Positions 24,864-36,205 of a DNA stretch of 64,000 nucleotides are shown piece after piece. The notes beneath the pieces are model-generated. The model did no database searches, was not told where the DNA came from, and saw only the letters and a program-made list of their open reading frames with translations. This DNA is from Pseudoramibacter sp. Its GTDB lineage: Bacteria > Bacillota > Clostridia > Eubacteriales > Eubacteriaceae. Both the position numbers and the translations under genes were made by a program. Each line of letters begins with the position of its first letter. Position 1 is the stretch's first letter. The stretch covers positions 1,302,001-1,366,000 of the forward strand of contig NZ_JAKVLT010000001.1 in assembly GCF_022484225.1 (NCBI RefSeq). The letters are read 5' to 3'.

Positions 24864-24891
24864 GATGATAAGAAATGAGGTAACTTTACGC

Positions 24892-25965
24892 ATGAAAGTA
24901 ACGACACATCTGCCCATCAGGCGCAAGAGAAATTTTGTGTTTTTCTGCATCGGACTGGGCATTTTATTGGTGCTTGCCATGATTTTAGCGATTTTTTCCG
25001 GCAGCGTTTCTATTCCGCCGGACGTGGTCTGCAAGGTGTTAATCAACCGCATCACAGGGCAGAAAATTTTTGATCCTACCTGGAACACTGCCCTTGAAAC
25101 CATCATCTGGACCATGCGCTTTCCGCGGGTGCTAATGGCATTAATGGTCGGCGCCGGACTGTCACTCTGCGGGATTCTGATGCAGGCGCTGACACGAAAT
25201 TCGCTGGCAGATCCTTATATCCTTGGGATTTCCTCCGGGGCGTCGGCAGGCGCGGTGGCCGTGATCATGTACGGCTGGTTCAGTTTTATGGGGCAGTTTC
25301 ACATTACCTTTGGCGCGGCGATCGGCGCTTTTCTGGCGATTATCATCGCGATGCGCGTCTCTTCAGTGAATAATCATATTACGTCGACCCAGCTGGTTTT
25401 GGCCGGGATCGCCGTTTCCACTTTATTCACCGCCCTTACGAATTTGATGATCTATTACAAACAGACCGGGGACGACAAAGTCAAAACGGCGATCTACTGG
25501 ATGATGGGCTCTTTGAGCGGCGCTAATTGGAGCGGCGTGCTGTACGTGTTCATCGTCTTTTTGATTTGCACGGTGGTCTTGTTCTTTTTTGCCGACAGTC
25601 TGGATGTATTGATGCTTGGCGACGATGCGGCGACGACATTGGGCGTGAATTTGACGCGCATTAAATTATCGATTATTATTTTGTGCACGATTTTGACCGG
25701 CGCGATTGTATCGGTTTCCGGTGTCATCGGCTTTGTCGGTTTGATTATTCCGCATATCACGCGCTCACTGGTAGGTTCGAAGCACAGCCGCCTCATGCCG
25801 GCTTCCGTTTTGCTCGGCGGGCTTTTTGCTATTCTCTGCGACTGGATTTCCCGCATCATCGTTTCGCCGGAAGAACTGCCGATCGGGGTGCTGACCGCAT
25901 TGTTTGGGGCGCCGTTCTTCCTGTTCCTGATCCGGAAGAGCCGTTCAAAATTCGGAGGTGCATGA
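24892..25965 (+). CDS. FecCD-family ABC permease
   Basis: A 357-residue integral membrane permease of iron-complex/cobalamin importers, with about ten hydrophobic segments. Typical motifs are RFPRVLMALMVGAGLSLCGILMQALTRNSLADPYILGISSGAS and GFVGLIIPHITRSLVGSKHSRLMPASVLLGG, the latter including the ATPase-contact loop. I chose ATG 24892 with a GAGG site 11 nt upstream; a possible ATG at 24847 lies inside the 3' arm region of a hairpin and has no ribosome site. Its stop overlaps the ATPase start. Confidence 0.9.
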   Translation: MKVTTHLPIRRKRNFVFFCIGLGILLVLAMILAIFSGSVSIPPDVVCKVLINRITGQKIFDPTWNTALETIIWTMRFPRVLMALMVGAGLSLCGILMQALTRNSLADPYILGISSGASAGAVAVIMYGWFSFMGQFHITFGAAIGAFLAIIIAMRVSSVNNHITSTQLVLAGIAVSTLFTALTNLMIYYKQTGDDKVKTAIYWMMGSLSGANWSGVLYVFIVFLICTVVLFFFADSLDVLMLGDDAATTLGVNLTRIKLSIIILCTILTGAIVSVSGVIGFVGLIIPHITRSLVGSKHSRLMPASVLLGGLFAILCDWISRIIVSPEELPIGVLTALFGAPFFLFLIRKSRSKFGGA

Positions 25966-26741
25966 TGACGAAATTAAAAGTTGACCAGTTGTCTTTCTCC
26001 ATTGACAAAACGCAGATCTTAAAAGACATCAGTCTGGCTATTTCAAACCGCGAATTTGTCGGATTAGTGGGTCCGAACGGCTGCGGAAAATCTACTCTGC
26101 TGAAAAATATCTACCGTATTTATAAGCCTGACAAGGGAAAAGTCTATCTCGACGGCCATTTGGTCGACGAAATTAAAGACAAGGATTTTGCAAAGAAAAT
26201 GTCTGTCATGGTTCAGGAAAATACGGTCGAATTTGATTTAACCGTGATCGATATGGTCATGCTCGGCCGTTACGCCCACAAGCGGCTGCTTCAGGACTCT
26301 TCGAAAAAGGACCGGGCCATTGCAGAAAAATACATCGAAGAAGTGGGCCTTGGCGGCTACGAAGAACGCAGCTTTTTGAGCCTTTCCGGCGGGGAAAAAC
26401 AGCGTGTCCTGCTGGCCCGGGCATTGTCTCAGGAAGCAGAACTGATTGTGCTGGATGAGCCGACCAATCACCTCGACATTAAATATCAATATCAAATCAT
26501 GAATATTTTAAAGCGTCAGGATATGACGGTGTTTACGTCTGTGCATGATTTGAACATCGCTGCTCTGTACTGCGACAAGATTGTGGTTTTGAAGAAGGGC
26601 GAGCTCGTCAAAATCGGCACCCCGGAAGAAGTGATCACGCCGGAAATGATTCACTTCTTATACGGCATCGACAGCGAAGTGCGGACAAATCCCAAGACGG
26701 GGCGGCCTCAGATCCAGTTCCTGCCTGATTTTAATGTATAG
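25965..26741 (+). CDS. ABC importer ATP-binding protein (FepC/BtuD type)
   Basis: The 258-residue ATPase of the preceding importer. It shows Walker A GPNGCGKST, the Q-loop region VMVQENTVEFDLTV, the signature LSGGEKQRV, Walker B LIVLDEPTNHLD and the H-loop TSVHDLN. A GGAGG site lies 6 nt before ATG 25965; an ATG at 25962 is also possible. The start overlaps the permease stop, so the pair is translationally coupled. With the lipoprotein and permease it makes a complete importer. Confidence 0.92.
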   Translation: MTKLKVDQLSFSIDKTQILKDISLAISNREFVGLVGPNGCGKSTLLKNIYRIYKPDKGKVYLDGHLVDEIKDKDFAKKMSVMVQENTVEFDLTVIDMVMLGRYAHKRLLQDSSKKDRAIAEKYIEEVGLGGYEERSFLSLSGGEKQRVLLARALSQEAELIVLDEPTNHLDIKYQYQIMNILKRQDMTVFTSVHDLNIAALYCDKIVVLKKGELVKIGTPEEVITPEMIHFLYGIDSEVRTNPKTGRPQIQFLPDFNV

Positions 26742-26840
26742 GTTTTCGAAGTGGCAAAAAAACATCAAAACAGCACTAAAAATAACCAACGCTTTTTATA
26801 GATTAAAAATAAAATTAAGGATTTCTTTAAAGAATTACGA

Positions 26841-26940
26841 TATAATAATGGCGACGAGTGGAAATAAGCAATTGTACAAATTGATTTTTTTCACGAGTGT
26901 CTCTCTCTTTTTTCCTTGGCCTCCCAAACGGGAGGCTTCT
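26841..26940 (+). other. Probable leader region of the dinB-like gene, with -10 box and terminator
   Basis: In the 243 bp after the importer genes a TATAAT (26841-26846) is followed by a leader holding the repeated word ACGAGTG and then a perfect 7-bp hairpin GCCTCCC/GGGAGGC (26919-26936) with a T-rich tail. The hairpin lies about 50 bp before the next gene. This looks like an attenuated leader or a short transcript; no known riboswitch class was recognised, and the -35 box is weak. Confidence 0.45.
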
Positions 26941-26984
26941 TTATTTTATTTATTAATGATGTTATAAATGGAAAGGAGGCTGTG

Positions 26985-28229
26985 ATGAAAGACGAACGCG
27001 TAATTTTCCATGTTGATGTCAATTCGGCTTTTTTATCCTGGACATCTGTGGAGCGGCTGGCTCACGGGGAAAGCGATCTTCGGGAGATTCCCGCTGTCAT
27101 CGGCGGCGATGTCAAAAAACGCCACGGTGTAGTGCTGGCAAAATCCATTCCGGCAAAAGCCTTTGGCATTCACACCGGAGAGCCTTTGACCGATGCCGTC
27201 CGGAAGTGTCCGGATCTCATCTCAGTGCCTCCAGATTTTCAAGTCTATCAGCGCAACAGCCGGGCGTTTAAAGCCATCTGCCGGGAGTACGCCACGGCAG
27301 TCCAGGATTTTTCGATTGATGAGTGTTTTTTAGATGTCACTCAGACAACGGCCTTTGATCATCCCCTTGCGGCAGCGAATGAAATCAAGTCCCGCATTAA
27401 AAACGAATTGGGCTTTACGGTCAACGTAGGTATCGGCCCGAATAAACTGTTAGCCAAAATGGCAGGGGATTTTGAAAAGCCCGATAAAATTCATACCCTC
27501 TGGCGAAGAGAAATTCCGGCAAAAATGTGGCCCCTCGACGTGGGAAGGCTGCTTTCTGTCGGCAAAAAGACCAGTCAAAAATTAAACGCCTGCGGCATCT
27601 GGAAAATCGGCGATTTGGCACACTGTAATCTCCAGGGCCTCAAAAAAATTTTTGGCGAAAGGCAGGGCGCGCATTTGTACGCCTACGCCAACGGCTGGGA
27701 CGACAGCCCGGTGCTGGCGGCGCCGAGGGAAGAAAAAGGGTATTCCGTTTCGATCACCCTTCCTAAAAACGCAGAGACCGAAAGCGAAGCCAAAAGCGTT
27801 ATTAAAAAACTGGTGGACACGGTGGCCATGCGCCTCAGAAGCCGCAAAAAGAGAGCCCGGCGCATCAGTGTGCAGATCCGTTACGCTTCTTTTAAAGACC
27901 GCTCCCATCAAATTACGTTAGAAGAGGCGACAGACATCACGAAGACCATCGAAAGGGCAGCTTATCAGCTTTTTGACGAGCTCTGGGATCAGAAGACGCC
28001 CCTTCGCCTGATCGGGGTCTCGCTGTCTCAAATTGAAGGACATGCAGCTTCTCAGATTTCGATGTTTGACCGTGGAACAAACGAGCGGGAGCGTCAAATC
28101 GACGCGGCTATCGATGCGATCAGAAAACGTTACGGCATGGACATTATCAACCGGGGCGTGGCTGATGAAAAACTGCCCCAGGTCGGACGCAAATACCGCG
28201 CCCATTTTGAAATAGACCGCAAAAAATGA
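26985..28229 (+). CDS. dinB: Y-family DNA polymerase (Pol IV/DinB-like)
   Basis: A 414-residue translesion polymerase. The palm residues are in FHVDVNSAFLSW near the start and DFSIDECFLDVT at about residue 105, giving the catalytic acidic triad. The thumb has the helix-hairpin-helix region LSVGKKTSQKLNACGIWKIGDL and a little-finger domain follows. The steric region and length fit DinB/Pol IV rather than UmuC. The ATG at 26985 has an AGGAGG site; GTG at 26982 is also in frame. No LexA box was recognised upstream. Confidence 0.9.
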   Translation: MKDERVIFHVDVNSAFLSWTSVERLAHGESDLREIPAVIGGDVKKRHGVVLAKSIPAKAFGIHTGEPLTDAVRKCPDLISVPPDFQVYQRNSRAFKAICREYATAVQDFSIDECFLDVTQTTAFDHPLAAANEIKSRIKNELGFTVNVGIGPNKLLAKMAGDFEKPDKIHTLWRREIPAKMWPLDVGRLLSVGKKTSQKLNACGIWKIGDLAHCNLQGLKKIFGERQGAHLYAYANGWDDSPVLAAPREEKGYSVSITLPKNAETESEAKSVIKKLVDTVAMRLRSRKKRARRISVQIRYASFKDRSHQITLEEATDITKTIERAAYQLFDELWDQKTPLRLIGVSLSQIEGHAASQISMFDRGTNERERQIDAAIDAIRKRYGMDIINRGVADEKLPQVGRKYRAHFEIDRKK

Positions 28230-28231
28230 GA

Positions 28232-28261
28232 TTGTACATCAAGAATAGAAAGTGATATAAT
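28232..28261 (+). promoter_or_regulatory. Promoter of murT-gatD
   Basis: TTGTAC (28232-28237), an 18-bp spacer and TATAAT (28256-28261) lie right after the dinB stop. The -10 box overlaps an upstream ATG (28260) and ends 7 nt before ATG 28269. Confidence 0.6.
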
Positions 28262-28268
28262 GCAAGCC

Positions 28269-29639
28269 ATGAAAATCAAAACTTTTTTATCCATTTTAAT
28301 GGCCAAAATGACAAAATCGCTGATTCGTATGTTAGGACGGGGCGGAACGGATTTCCCGGGCCGCGTCGCCATGAAACTGGATCATAAAGTATTGGCTCAA
28401 TGCGCAAAAGGAGTTAAATGTATTGTCGTCACTGGAACCAACGGCAAAACGACGAGTTCCAGAATGATTGAGCAGACTTTAAAAGATCTCGGCGTGTCCT
28501 TTTTCTGCAATAAATCCGGTGCAAATCTCATCACAGGAATCACTGCGGAATTTATTAGCCACTCCACACTGACAGGACACTGCAAGTGCGATTATGCGCT
28601 CATAGAATGCGATGAAGCCGCGTTTAAAGAAGTGTCGACCATGATCGATGCCCGAGCCATCGTCGTGACCAATATTTTCAGAGATCAGCTGGACCGCTAC
28701 GGCGAAGTGACCCACACCTTAAACAGCATTAAAATCGGCATCAGCCACAGTCCAAAGGCGACGCTCTGCCTTAACGCTGACGACTCTATGGTGGCGTCCA
28801 TTGCCGATGACTTTAAGAATAAAGTCGTCTATTTCGGCGTCAATGTGCCGATTTACAAGAAGCGGGTTCAGGAAGTTTCAGATGCGCCGTTCTGTATTAA
28901 ATGCAAGCACGAATACGTCTATGATTATGTCACTTACGGTCATCTGGGCGGATACCGCTGCCCGAACTGCGGCTATCACCGGCCGACGCCCGATGTCGCC
29001 GTGGTTAAAGTCCTTCAGAGCGATGCGTCAAAATCTGTGGTGGATCTCACCGTCGACGGGACACCATACCGGGCGACAATCAATCTGCCGGGAGGCTACA
29101 ATATTTACAACGCCTGCGGCACTGTTGCTGTCGGCCGTGCGCTGAAACTTGACATGACAGCCGTAATCCGGTCTTTATCTGAATTTGCACCGGGATTTGG
29201 CCGGATGGAAAAGCTCGTCATCGATGGAACGCCGATTCGGATGATTCTGGTGAAAAATCCCGCAGGCTGCAACCAGGTGCTCAATTTTGTCACCAATGTA
29301 TCAGAACCTTCTGTTTTTGTAGTCTGCCTCAACGACCGCGATGCGGACGGTACGGATATCTCGTGGATCTGGGATGTGGACTTTGAAAAAATCGCAGAGA
29401 TGGGCAGTCAGTTAAAGGGTTTGTTCCTTTCCGGGGTGCGCGCTGACGAAATGGCCCTGCGGTTTAAATACGCCGGCATTCCAGAAGAAAAGATGAAAGT
29501 CATCAAAGATTACGAAACACTGATGAAAACCTGCGCGGCACAGAAATGCCCGGTATACATCATGCCCACCTACACGGCGATGATGGATTTACGGAACAAA
29601 ATCACAAAAATGTACGATGTGAAAAACTTTTGGGAATAA
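28269..29639 (+). CDS. murT: Lipid II isoglutaminyl synthase, MurT subunit
   Basis: MurT is the ATP-using subunit that, with GatD, amidates the D-glutamate of lipid II in Gram-positive bacteria. The 456-residue chain has the Mur ligase P-loop VTGTNGKTTSSRM, the middle-domain region YALIECDEAAFKEV, and the MurT-specific four-cysteine zinc ribbon (CIKCKHEY then YRCPNCGYHRP). The family N-terminus (IKTFLSILMAKMTKSLIRMLGRGG) fits ATG 28269 better than ATG 28260, which lies inside the -10 box. There is no Shine-Dalgarno. gatD follows directly. Confidence 0.93.
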   Translation: MKIKTFLSILMAKMTKSLIRMLGRGGTDFPGRVAMKLDHKVLAQCAKGVKCIVVTGTNGKTTSSRMIEQTLKDLGVSFFCNKSGANLITGITAEFISHSTLTGHCKCDYALIECDEAAFKEVSTMIDARAIVVTNIFRDQLDRYGEVTHTLNSIKIGISHSPKATLCLNADDSMVASIADDFKNKVVYFGVNVPIYKKRVQEVSDAPFCIKCKHEYVYDYVTYGHLGGYRCPNCGYHRPTPDVAVVKVLQSDASKSVVDLTVDGTPYRATINLPGGYNIYNACGTVAVGRALKLDMTAVIRSLSEFAPGFGRMEKLVIDGTPIRMILVKNPAGCNQVLNFVTNVSEPSVFVVCLNDRDADGTDISWIWDVDFEKIAEMGSQLKGLFLSGVRADEMALRFKYAGIPEEKMKVIKDYETLMKTCAAQKCPVYIMPTYTAMMDLRNKITKMYDVKNFWE

Positions 29640-29652
29640 GGAGATGAAGATA

Positions 29653-30387
29653 ATGGATCAACCACTTAGAATCTGCCATTTGTATCCGGATATTCTCAAT
29701 TTGTACGGAGACCGCGGCAATGTGCTTTGTTTAAAACGCCGCATGGAATGGCGCAATATGCCTGTAGAAGTGTCAAAAGTCGGGGTGGGAGAGCCCTTGA
29801 AAGCAGATGATTACGATCTTTTCTTCGTCGGCGGCGGCCAGGACTTTGATCAGGAAGTACTCCTGCCTGATTTGTTTTCCGGAAAAGACAAGGAATTAAA
29901 GGCAGCCATTGAAGACGGCAAGCCGGTTCTCGCGATCTGCGGTGGCTATCAGATGCTCGGCGCTTACTACAAGACCTGGGACGGCAAACAGATTGATTTT
30001 ATCGGGGCTTTGGATTTTTATACCAAAGGAGTCAAGACGCGCATGATCGGCAATTACGTCTTTACTTTTGATGACCGTCCCGGAGTCAATGTCATTGGAT
30101 TTGAAAATCATTCCGGGAAGACCTATCTCGGCGCAGGGGTGCGCCCGATGGGGACGGTTCTGAAAGGGTACGGCAATAACGGCGAGGACAAAACCGAAGG
30201 GGTGCGCTACAAGAATGTCTTCGGGACTTACAGCCACGGCTGTCTGCTGCCCAAGAACCCGGCGGTAGCAGATGCGCTGCTGTCTGCAGCGCTGGAAAGA
30301 AAAACAGGTCACGGAGAATTAAGCCCTTTGCCGGACCGCTTTGAAAACCGCGCCCACGATGAAATGGAAAAAAGGCTTTTGGGGTAA
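29653..30387 (+). CDS. gatD: Lipid II isoglutaminyl synthase, GatD glutaminase subunit
   Basis: GatD is the glutamine amidotransferase that releases ammonia for MurT. The 244-residue product is of the CobQ/CobB-like class I type: the nucleophile is Cys96 in AICGGYQMLG, and the catalytic histidine is in GTYSHGCLLPKNP. It begins with RICHLYPDILNLYGDRGN, typical of GatD. I chose ATG 29653, which has an AAGGAG site 9 nt upstream; ATG 29644 directly abuts that site. It lies right after murT. Confidence 0.93.
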   Translation: MDQPLRICHLYPDILNLYGDRGNVLCLKRRMEWRNMPVEVSKVGVGEPLKADDYDLFFVGGGQDFDQEVLLPDLFSGKDKELKAAIEDGKPVLAICGGYQMLGAYYKTWDGKQIDFIGALDFYTKGVKTRMIGNYVFTFDDRPGVNVIGFENHSGKTYLGAGVRPMGTVLKGYGNNGEDKTEGVRYKNVFGTYSHGCLLPKNPAVADALLSAALERKTGHGELSPLPDRFENRAHDEMEKRLLG

Positions 30388-30405
30388 TGAAAGAAGGAGA
30401 AAAGC

Positions 30406-31149
30406 GTGTACGAAGACTTTGCGAAAGTTTACGATGAATTGATGCAGGAGATTGATTACGACGAATGGGCGGATTATCTCTTCAGAATGACGTTGAATGC
30501 CACAACGCCCATCAAAAAAATTTTGGAATTTGGCTGCGGCACAGGAAATATCACCTTGCGCCTCGCAAAAAAAGGCTTTGATGTCACGGCAGTGGATTTA
30601 TCCGAAGATATGCTGACCGTGGCAGACGAAAAAGCAGAAGCCCAGGGCATTGACAATGTCCGGTTTTTTAAAGGCGACATGAGCAATTTCCAGATTGATG
30701 AAACTTTTGATGCGGTCATCGTCTGCTGCGACAGTTTTAATTATCTTGAAAATCTGGAAAAGGTCGAATCCTTTATTGCCTGTTCTAAAGAAGCCCTGCG
30801 TCCCGGCGGGCTTTTGATGTTCGACATGAATACGCCGGAAAAATACAAAGAAACCATCGGGGACAATACCTTTGTTTATAATTTTGACAATGTGTACTGT
30901 GTATGGGAAAATACCCTTAAGCCCGAAGAAGAAAAAATCGATTTTGACCTGTCTTTCTTCGTACGCCGAAAGGACGATTTGTACGAACGCTACGAAGAAC
31001 AGCAGAGCCAGTATTATTATCCGGTGGAAGAAATTTTCAGGCTGTTAAAAATCCCTTCTTTTAAGAATCAGAAGATTTATGATTTCGGCACATTCCTGGC
31101 TGGCGGGGCCCTCAGCGACCGTGTTCAGTACGTTGCCGAAAAAAGATAA
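30406..31149 (+). CDS. Class I SAM-dependent methyltransferase
   Basis: A 247-residue methyltransferase with the Rossmann fold. SAM-binding motif I is ILEFGCGTGNITLRLAKKG at about residue 42, followed by VTAVDLSEDML, and post-motif DAVIVCCDSFNYL. The substrate is unknown; small-molecule or protein targets are possible. It begins with GTG, with an AAGGAG site 6 nt upstream, and lies 18 bp after gatD, so it may be co-transcribed with the cell-wall amidation genes. The tRNA operon promoter follows it. Confidence 0.82.
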   Translation: MYEDFAKVYDELMQEIDYDEWADYLFRMTLNATTPIKKILEFGCGTGNITLRLAKKGFDVTAVDLSEDMLTVADEKAEAQGIDNVRFFKGDMSNFQIDETFDAVIVCCDSFNYLENLEKVESFIACSKEALRPGGLLMFDMNTPEKYKETIGDNTFVYNFDNVYCVWENTLKPEEEKIDFDLSFFVRRKDDLYERYEEQQSQYYYPVEEIFRLLKIPSFKNQKIYDFGTFLAGGALSDRVQYVAEKR

Positions 31150-31178
31150 AAAATGTGTAAAAAAATCGAAAAAAAGAT

Positions 31179-31207
31179 TTGACAAGCACGGGGTTCTAGC
31201 GTATAAT
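31179..31207 (+). promoter_or_regulatory. Promoter of the five-gene tRNA operon
   Basis: A perfect TTGACA (31179-31184), a 17-bp spacer and a perfect TATAAT (31202-31207) lie 20 bp before tRNA-Val. Confidence 0.93.
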
Positions 31208-31227
31208 AATACCCGTGCTTGAGATTT

Positions 31228-31303
31228 GGTCGCTTAGCTCAGCTGGGAGAGCATCTGCCTTACAAGCAGGGGGTCACAGGTTCGAGCCCTGTAGCGACCA
31301 CCA
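31228..31303 (+). tRNA. tRNA-Val (anticodon TAC)
   Basis: The cloverleaf has acceptor GGTCGCT/AGCGACC, loop CTTACAA with anticodon TAC, T arm CAGGTTCGAGCCCTG, and encoded CCA. It is the first gene of the tRNA operon. Confidence 0.97.
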
Positions 31304-31328
31304 GAAAGCAACATCTTATTTATTATAT

Positions 31329-31405
31329 GGCCAGGTAGTTCAGTTGGTTAGAATGCCAGCCTGTCACGCTGGAGGTCGTGAGTTCGAACCTCATCCTGGT
31401 CGCCA
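31329..31405 (+). tRNA. tRNA-Asp (anticodon GTC)
   Basis: The cloverleaf has acceptor GGCCAGG/CCTGGTC, loop CTGTCAC with anticodon GTC, T arm with GTTCGAAC, discriminator G and encoded CCA. Confidence 0.97.
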
Positions 31406-31406
31406 T

Positions 31407-31482
31407 GCCCAGATAGCTCAGTCGGTAGAGCAGGGGACTGAAAATCCCCGTGTCGGTGGTTCAATTCCGCCTCTGGGCACCA
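31407..31482 (+). tRNA. tRNA-Phe (anticodon GAA)
   Basis: The cloverleaf has acceptor GCCCAGA/TCTGGGC, loop CTGAAAA with anticodon GAA, T arm with GTTCAATTC, discriminator A and encoded CCA. It starts 1 bp after tRNA-Asp. Confidence 0.97.
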
Positions 31483-31491
31483 TTTAACGGT

Positions 31492-31566
31492 GCGGAAGTG
31501 GCTCAGTGGTAGAGCATCGCCTTGCCATGGCGAGGGTCGCGAGTTCAAATCTCGTCTTCCGCTCCA
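31492..31566 (+). tRNA. tRNA-Gly (anticodon GCC)
   Basis: The cloverleaf has acceptor GCGGAAG/CTTCCGC, anticodon stem TCGCC/GGCGA with loop TTGCCAT (anticodon GCC), T arm with GTTCAAATC and encoded CCA. Confidence 0.97.
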
Positions 31567-31575
31567 TTTTATTTT

Positions 31576-31650
31576 GGTGGCATAGCCAAGCGGTAAGGCA
31601 AAGGTCTGCAAAACCTCTATTCCCCAGTTCGATTCTGGGTGCCACCTCCA
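31576..31650 (+). tRNA. tRNA-Cys (anticodon GCA)
   Basis: The cloverleaf has acceptor GGTGGCA/TGCCACC, loop CTGCAAA with anticodon GCA, T arm with GTTCGATTC and encoded CCA. It is the last gene of the operon. Confidence 0.97.
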
Positions 31651-31661
31651 TAAAGAAGGTA

Positions 31662-31701
31662 AACGCTAAACCAGACAAGGTGCTGGGTTAGCGTTTTTTT
31701 A
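31662..31701 (+). terminator. Terminator of the tRNA operon
   Basis: The stem AACGCTAAACCAG / CTGGGTTAGCGTT (one G-T pair) with an eight-base loop is followed by a T-run, 15 bp before ruvA. Confidence 0.88.
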
Positions 31702-31715
31702 GTAGGAGGAGAAAG

Positions 31716-32333
31716 GTGTTCGAATATATCAAAGGAGAATTGGAAGCACAGCGTGCAGATGGCGTTGTCATTGAGACCGGCGGGTTCGGATATTGGATTC
31801 GCACGTCGATGACCACCAGTGCCAAGCTTCCGGAGCTGCATCAGCCGGTCAAGCTTCTACTTTATCCCGCCTTCAGGGAAGACGACGTGACGCTGTACGG
31901 CTTTTTTTCAGAAGAAGAACGCCAGCTTTTTGTCACGCTCATTGGCATTTCCGGCGTCGGTCCCAAAGCGGCGATGAGTCTGCTCTCTCAGTTTGATGAA
32001 GCCACGCTGATCAAGCATGTCAAAAACGCGGACGCCAAGGCGATTTCCAGAACACCGGGAGTCGGCAAGAAAACTGCTGAGCGGATTATTCTGGAATTAA
32101 AAGACAAGTTTAAAAATGTCCCGATGCCGGAACAGGACGGTGCGTCAGTTTCTGCAGGTGCAACCGAAAAGATGCAGCGCCAGGATGATCTTTACAACGA
32201 AGGCATTAACGGTCTGCTGGGATTGGGTTACGCTTATAAAGAAGCTTCTGATCTGATTGATCAGGTGATATCGCCGGATATGAGCATTGAGGATTTGCTG
32301 AAGGCAGCACTGGCGGCAGCCTCAAAAATGTAA
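31716..32333 (+). CDS. ruvA: Holliday junction branch migration protein RuvA
   Basis: RuvA binds four-way junctions and loads the RuvB motor. The 205-residue product has the N-terminal OB fold (FEYIKGELEAQRADGVVIETGGFGYWI), two helix-hairpin-helix motifs (GISGVGPKAAMSLL, TPGVGKKTAERIILEL), a flexible linker and the C-terminal RuvB-binding helices (GLLGLGYAYKEASDLI). GTG is the start, with an AGGAGGAG site 5 nt upstream. It lies 9 bp ahead of ruvB; the recU resolvase is at 15.5 kb. Confidence 0.96.
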   Translation: MFEYIKGELEAQRADGVVIETGGFGYWIRTSMTTSAKLPELHQPVKLLLYPAFREDDVTLYGFFSEEERQLFVTLIGISGVGPKAAMSLLSQFDEATLIKHVKNADAKAISRTPGVGKKTAERIILELKDKFKNVPMPEQDGASVSAGATEKMQRQDDLYNEGINGLLGLGYAYKEASDLIDQVISPDMSIEDLLKAALAAASKM

Positions 32334-32342
32334 AAGGAAATT

Positions 32343-33378
32343 ATGAAAGATCGCATTATTACCACTGAATTTTCTGAACCTGATGTTGAAATAGAACATT
32401 CCCTGAGACCGCAGAATCTAAGCGAGTACATCGGCCAGAGCCGGGTGAAAAAACAAATGGGGATTTTCATCAATGCGGCCAAGAAGCGCGGAGAACCGCT
32501 GGATCACGTCCTTTTGTACGGGCCTCCCGGATTGGGAAAAACCACACTGGCCAATATTATCGCCAATGAAATGGGAACCAAAATCCGCATTACGTCTGGG
32601 CCTGCCATTGAAAAACCCGGAGATCTCGCATCGATTTTGACGACCCTGAAGGCAGGGGATGTCTTATTTATCGATGAAATTCACCGGATGCAGCGCCAGG
32701 TCGAAGAAGTGCTTTATCCGGCGATGGAAGACTTCGCCCTGGATATTATCATCGGCAAAGGTCCGGGAGCAAAAAGCATCCGCCTCGACCTGCCAAAGTT
32801 CACTTTAGTGGGCGCCACAACCCGGGCAGGACAGTTAACGGCGCCCCTTCGGGACCGCTTCGGCGTTGTCCAGCGTCTGGAATTGTATTCGCCTGAAGAA
32901 CTGGCTTCGATTATTAAGCGCTCTGCCGGAATCCTGCACATTGAGATCGATGACTCAGGTGCTGAAGAGCTGGCCCGCAGATCGAGGGGCACCCCAAGGG
33001 TGGCAAACCGCCTGCTCAAGCGTGTGAGGGATTATGCAGAAATGGAAGGCGAAGGGGTCATCGACCTGGAAACGGCGAAACAGGCCCTTAAACTGTTTGA
33101 AGTGGATGATGTCGGTCTGGATGAAAACGACCGGCTGATGCTGAGAACCATCGCTGAAAAATTTGACGGCGGACCGGTGGGGTTAAACACCTTGGCTGCT
33201 TCTATCGGCGAGGAAGCGAATACCATAGAAGAAGTGTACGAGCCCTATCTGCTTCAGCTCGGGTTTTTAGCCAGAACCCCCAGCGGACGGGTGATCACAT
33301 CTTCTGGGTGTGCCCACCTGGGGCTGCAGGCAGCGAAGGGCCTGACCAATCAAATCAGTCTGGAGGAATTGACAAAGC

Positions 33379-33395
<17 letters not shown>
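32343..33395 (+). CDS. ruvB: Holliday junction branch migration ATPase RuvB
   Basis: RuvB is the AAA+ hexamer motor that drives branch migration with RuvA. The 350-residue product shows [12 protein letters not shown], Walker [14 protein letters not shown], Walker B FIDEIHRM, sensor region [20 protein letters not shown] with the arginine finger, and a C-terminal winged helix ([11 protein letters not shown]). It follows ruvA with an AAAGGAAA ribosome site and overlaps queA by 17 bp. Confidence 0.98.
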
Positions 33396-36005
<2,610 letters not shown>

Positions 36006-36038
36006 ATAAAAGAGCATTTTGAAAGGGGAAATATCATC

Positions 36039-36185
36039 ATGAAACATATTCAAGTTGTTCACAAGGGACGTTTATGCGAAACCACCAATAAAGGATGCGG
36101 CGAATGCCAGACTTCCTGCCAGTCAGCATGCAAGACTTCCTGCACCGTCGGGAATCAGCACTGCAAACAGGCACAGGCAAAATAA
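36039..36185 (+). CDS. scfA: SCIFF peptide precursor (six cysteines in forty-five residues)
   Basis: A 48-residue peptide read directly from the sequence: it starts MKHIQVVHKGRLC and ends in a C-rich core CGECQTSCQSACKTSC followed by TVGNQHC. Its length, its cysteines and TSCQSACKTSCTVGNQ are the hallmark of SCIFF, a ribosomally made peptide in which the partner radical SAM enzyme ScfB installs a thioether (sactionine-type) bond. An AAAGGGG ribosome site precedes the ATG. The gene lies between yajC and scfB and is too short for most gene callers. Its cell function is not known. Confidence 0.95.
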   Translation: MKHIQVVHKGRLCETTNKGCGECQTSCQSACKTSCTVGNQHCKQAQAK

Positions 36186-36205
36186 TCGCAGAACACGGTA
36201 TGAAG

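Noticed and set aside
26734..26967. A 77-codon frame between the importer ATPase and dinB
   Set aside because: It spans the -10 box and terminator hairpin and has no ribosome site or recognisable sequence.
31215..31691. Several reading frames of 60-90 codons on both strands across the tRNA operon
   Set aside because: They lie wholly within five clear tRNA genes and have no ribosome sites; they are chance frames.
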